Positions 62,159-64,000 of a stretch of 64,000 nucleotides of DNA are shown here, in pieces. This DNA is from Malurus cyaneus samueli (lineage: Eukaryota > Chordata > Aves > Passeriformes > Maluridae), in contig CM019216.1 of NCBI GenBank assembly GCA_009741485.1, positions 46,756,863 to 46,820,862 of the forward strand, written 5' to 3'. The position numbers and the translations under genes were made by a program. The notes below the pieces were generated by a model that made no database searches, was not told where the DNA came from, and saw nothing but the letters and a program-made list of their open reading frames with translations. Each line of letters opens with the position of its first letter. The first letter of the stretch is position 1.

Positions 62159-64000
62159 TCTTTAACAGTTTAAAATCTCCTGTGAACTGATGAACATCTA
62201 AAAAGAAAAACTGGTTATTACTAGAAAGAGCAAATATGAATGGAAAATAAGAAAAACATGTGTACAAAATTCATGTCTGGAATTCATTTTTCTGTGTTAC
62301 GAGTCACCAGTTAGTCTAAAACTAAAAATAAAGACAAGCTGAAAAGAATCCTAATAGTGTGGTTTCTTTTGAACTGCAAATTGACACAGACATTTTATGG
62401 GGATAAAAAAAAAAGTGAGGCAAGTCATGCACCAGTGTGAAACAGTGAATGTATGCTGCAAGGGATAGGAATTCCTTACAGCGGCGATAACTTCCATATT
62501 CAGCAGAGGTGGATTTAAAATGCGGTTGAGTCATGCTAGTTTTTTGCTGTCAAATCATTGCAATTTCAAAGGCATGACCAAGGAGTTATGCACATGGAAT
62601 ATCTTACTGTGAAATGAGGAACAGGGCCTGTGGTAATAAAAATATTTACATTACAGATACTTTAAAAAACCCAGACAACCGCCCCACCCCTGTCCCCCTG
62701 TCCCTATTACAACAGTGAGAATAATAATAAAAAGAAAAAGCCAATATAGTTAAGGAAAATTTTGCACCTATTGGCTAGACTCTTAGAGTTCTAGGTTTTT
62801 GTCTTTCTTTAAAAAAATAAATATTTAAAGGCAATTTTTAAAACAAATAATGTTTACACTGTGCTATCACATTAAATTCTGGACTGAGAAGAACAGCATA
62901 GACTTCTGGATAAAGGCTCATTATTCAATTTATTTTGTCCGTCAAGGAACCTTCATGGTTCTTCACAAAAATATTTCAAAATCTTGGCATGTTACCATTG
63001 AAGGAAATATTTATATCGGAACACAAAATTTTAATTGCAAAATGTATGTAAATATGAATGTAATGACACTTCTGAAACTTTTATATACCTAAGGGGCATT
63101 CACAATCTCTTAGATAACTTTTCCCTCCATGGTCAGCAGCTGCATTAGCACACTACCACCCTGAGACAGCATCTGGGTCCCTGTTTCCCTTTGGAAAATC
63201 ACCATTTTCACCTGGACTGCCCTTTTGAAAGTCCTATAAAGCATTTCAGGAAAATCAAATGAATTTGTTTAAGTGACAGGTCTTTGCTAACCTAACTCAT
63301 TTGGCTAAAATGAATTAAGAAGCCAATGCTGGTGAAAAGCTGACAAGTTCCAGCAGAGAGGGTCCATGAGCACTGGGGCTGGTAAATCTCTCAGCCCATG
63401 TGTTGAAGCCAGCAAAATGTGAGTACTGCCCAAATCTCTTACCAAATGCACCCAAGGGTGTCCTTTAGATAGAAACCAAATTCACTTCTACTTAAATCTC
63501 ATGGGAAAGCACATAAAGGGAGAAGTTGGTAGATATCAGTCTGTTGGCTTGCTCTGTTTCATGTTGCAGTTGGAAGTCATCTTGATATGATACAGCCCAG
63601 CATAAGCCATATGGAATAAAATGTGACATGCAATAAACAAAGTATTTTAAATGAAACTTTTTATAGCCTTAAGAAATAGAAGAAACAGTCACACGTTGCT
63701 CATTAGCTTGTAAAAGTAGACACAATGGCTTGTTTTGTAGGAAATTTCAATTCGTGTCCATAAATCAAGCAACAACGTAAGTAGTTCTTATTCTAGTTTG
63801 TGGGAAAATGTTTAGTTACTTATTTATTTGATTTGTTGCTCTAAAATGTATTCTTACATCTTGTGTTTGCAAAGAATTGAGGGATGTTTCTTAAAAGCGT
63901 TTTTTTAGAATGACTTGGTATTGGTCCAGTGCTCTGATGTCACTGGAACAGAAACAGGACTCTGTCTGGATTTATTAGAAGGGGAAAGGCTCTTTTTAGT
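62159..64000. other. unassigned non-coding DNA
   Basis: No supportable gene or named repeat. Minor A-rich runs occur near 62406. An 80-codon plus-strand frame at 62850-63092 has no recognisable domain. Confidence 0.55.

Noticed and set aside
1..64000. CRISPR array, operons, tRNA/rRNA genes, phage or plasmid modules
   Set aside because: No regularly spaced repeats, tRNA cloverleaf motifs or dense same-strand frames were seen; the CR1 content shows vertebrate nuclear DNA.

Overview
This window looks like non-coding nuclear DNA from a sauropsid, most likely a bird. It is AT-rich, and no open reading frame can be read as a real gene. It has no operon-like packing, no bacterial ribosome-binding sites, no tRNA or rRNA, and no CRISPR-type array. 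The recognisable elements are decayed CR1 non-LTR retrotransposons (the main avian interspersed repeat), a probable MIR-type SINE tail, and several short relics of an old repeat family built on a 'gacttcaatgg' core that I recall from turtles, crocodilians and birds. Low repeat density together with CR1 favours a bird over a turtle or crocodilian, but the species cannot be read from the sequence. One 20-base N run (23301-23320) and one isolated N (19966) show a draft assembly.

Layout: 440-1530 is a 5'-truncated, sense-strand CR1 copy covering the end of the reverse transcriptase and the 3' UTR. 8138-8187 is a scrap of CR1 3' tail. 12060-12719 is a second sense-strand CR1 with a 16-base G run inside it. 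52762-53640 is a third CR1 on the minus strand. A probable MIR tail lies at 19070-19160. Relics of the 'gacttcaatgg' family are proposed at 43140-43203, 44559-44650, 47013-47053, 61259-61340, 61484-61540 and 62085-62158, so they concentrate in the last third. Simple repeats are scattered throughout: A/C-rich, TG-rich, TTTTG-type, purine tracts and several poly(A)/poly(T) runs.

The remaining sequence (well over 90%) is unassigned. It could be intergenic DNA or the inside of a long intron. A few stretches (22830-22960, 43140-43480, 45010-45160, 47430-47830) look unlike ordinary decayed repeat and are candidates for conserved regulatory DNA, but this needs an alignment. I found no credible new biological system. 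The most worthwhile leads are the old palindromic repeat family, a perfect 11-bp hairpin at 42795-42824, and one 188-codon minus-strand open frame that is longer than expected but matches nothing I know.
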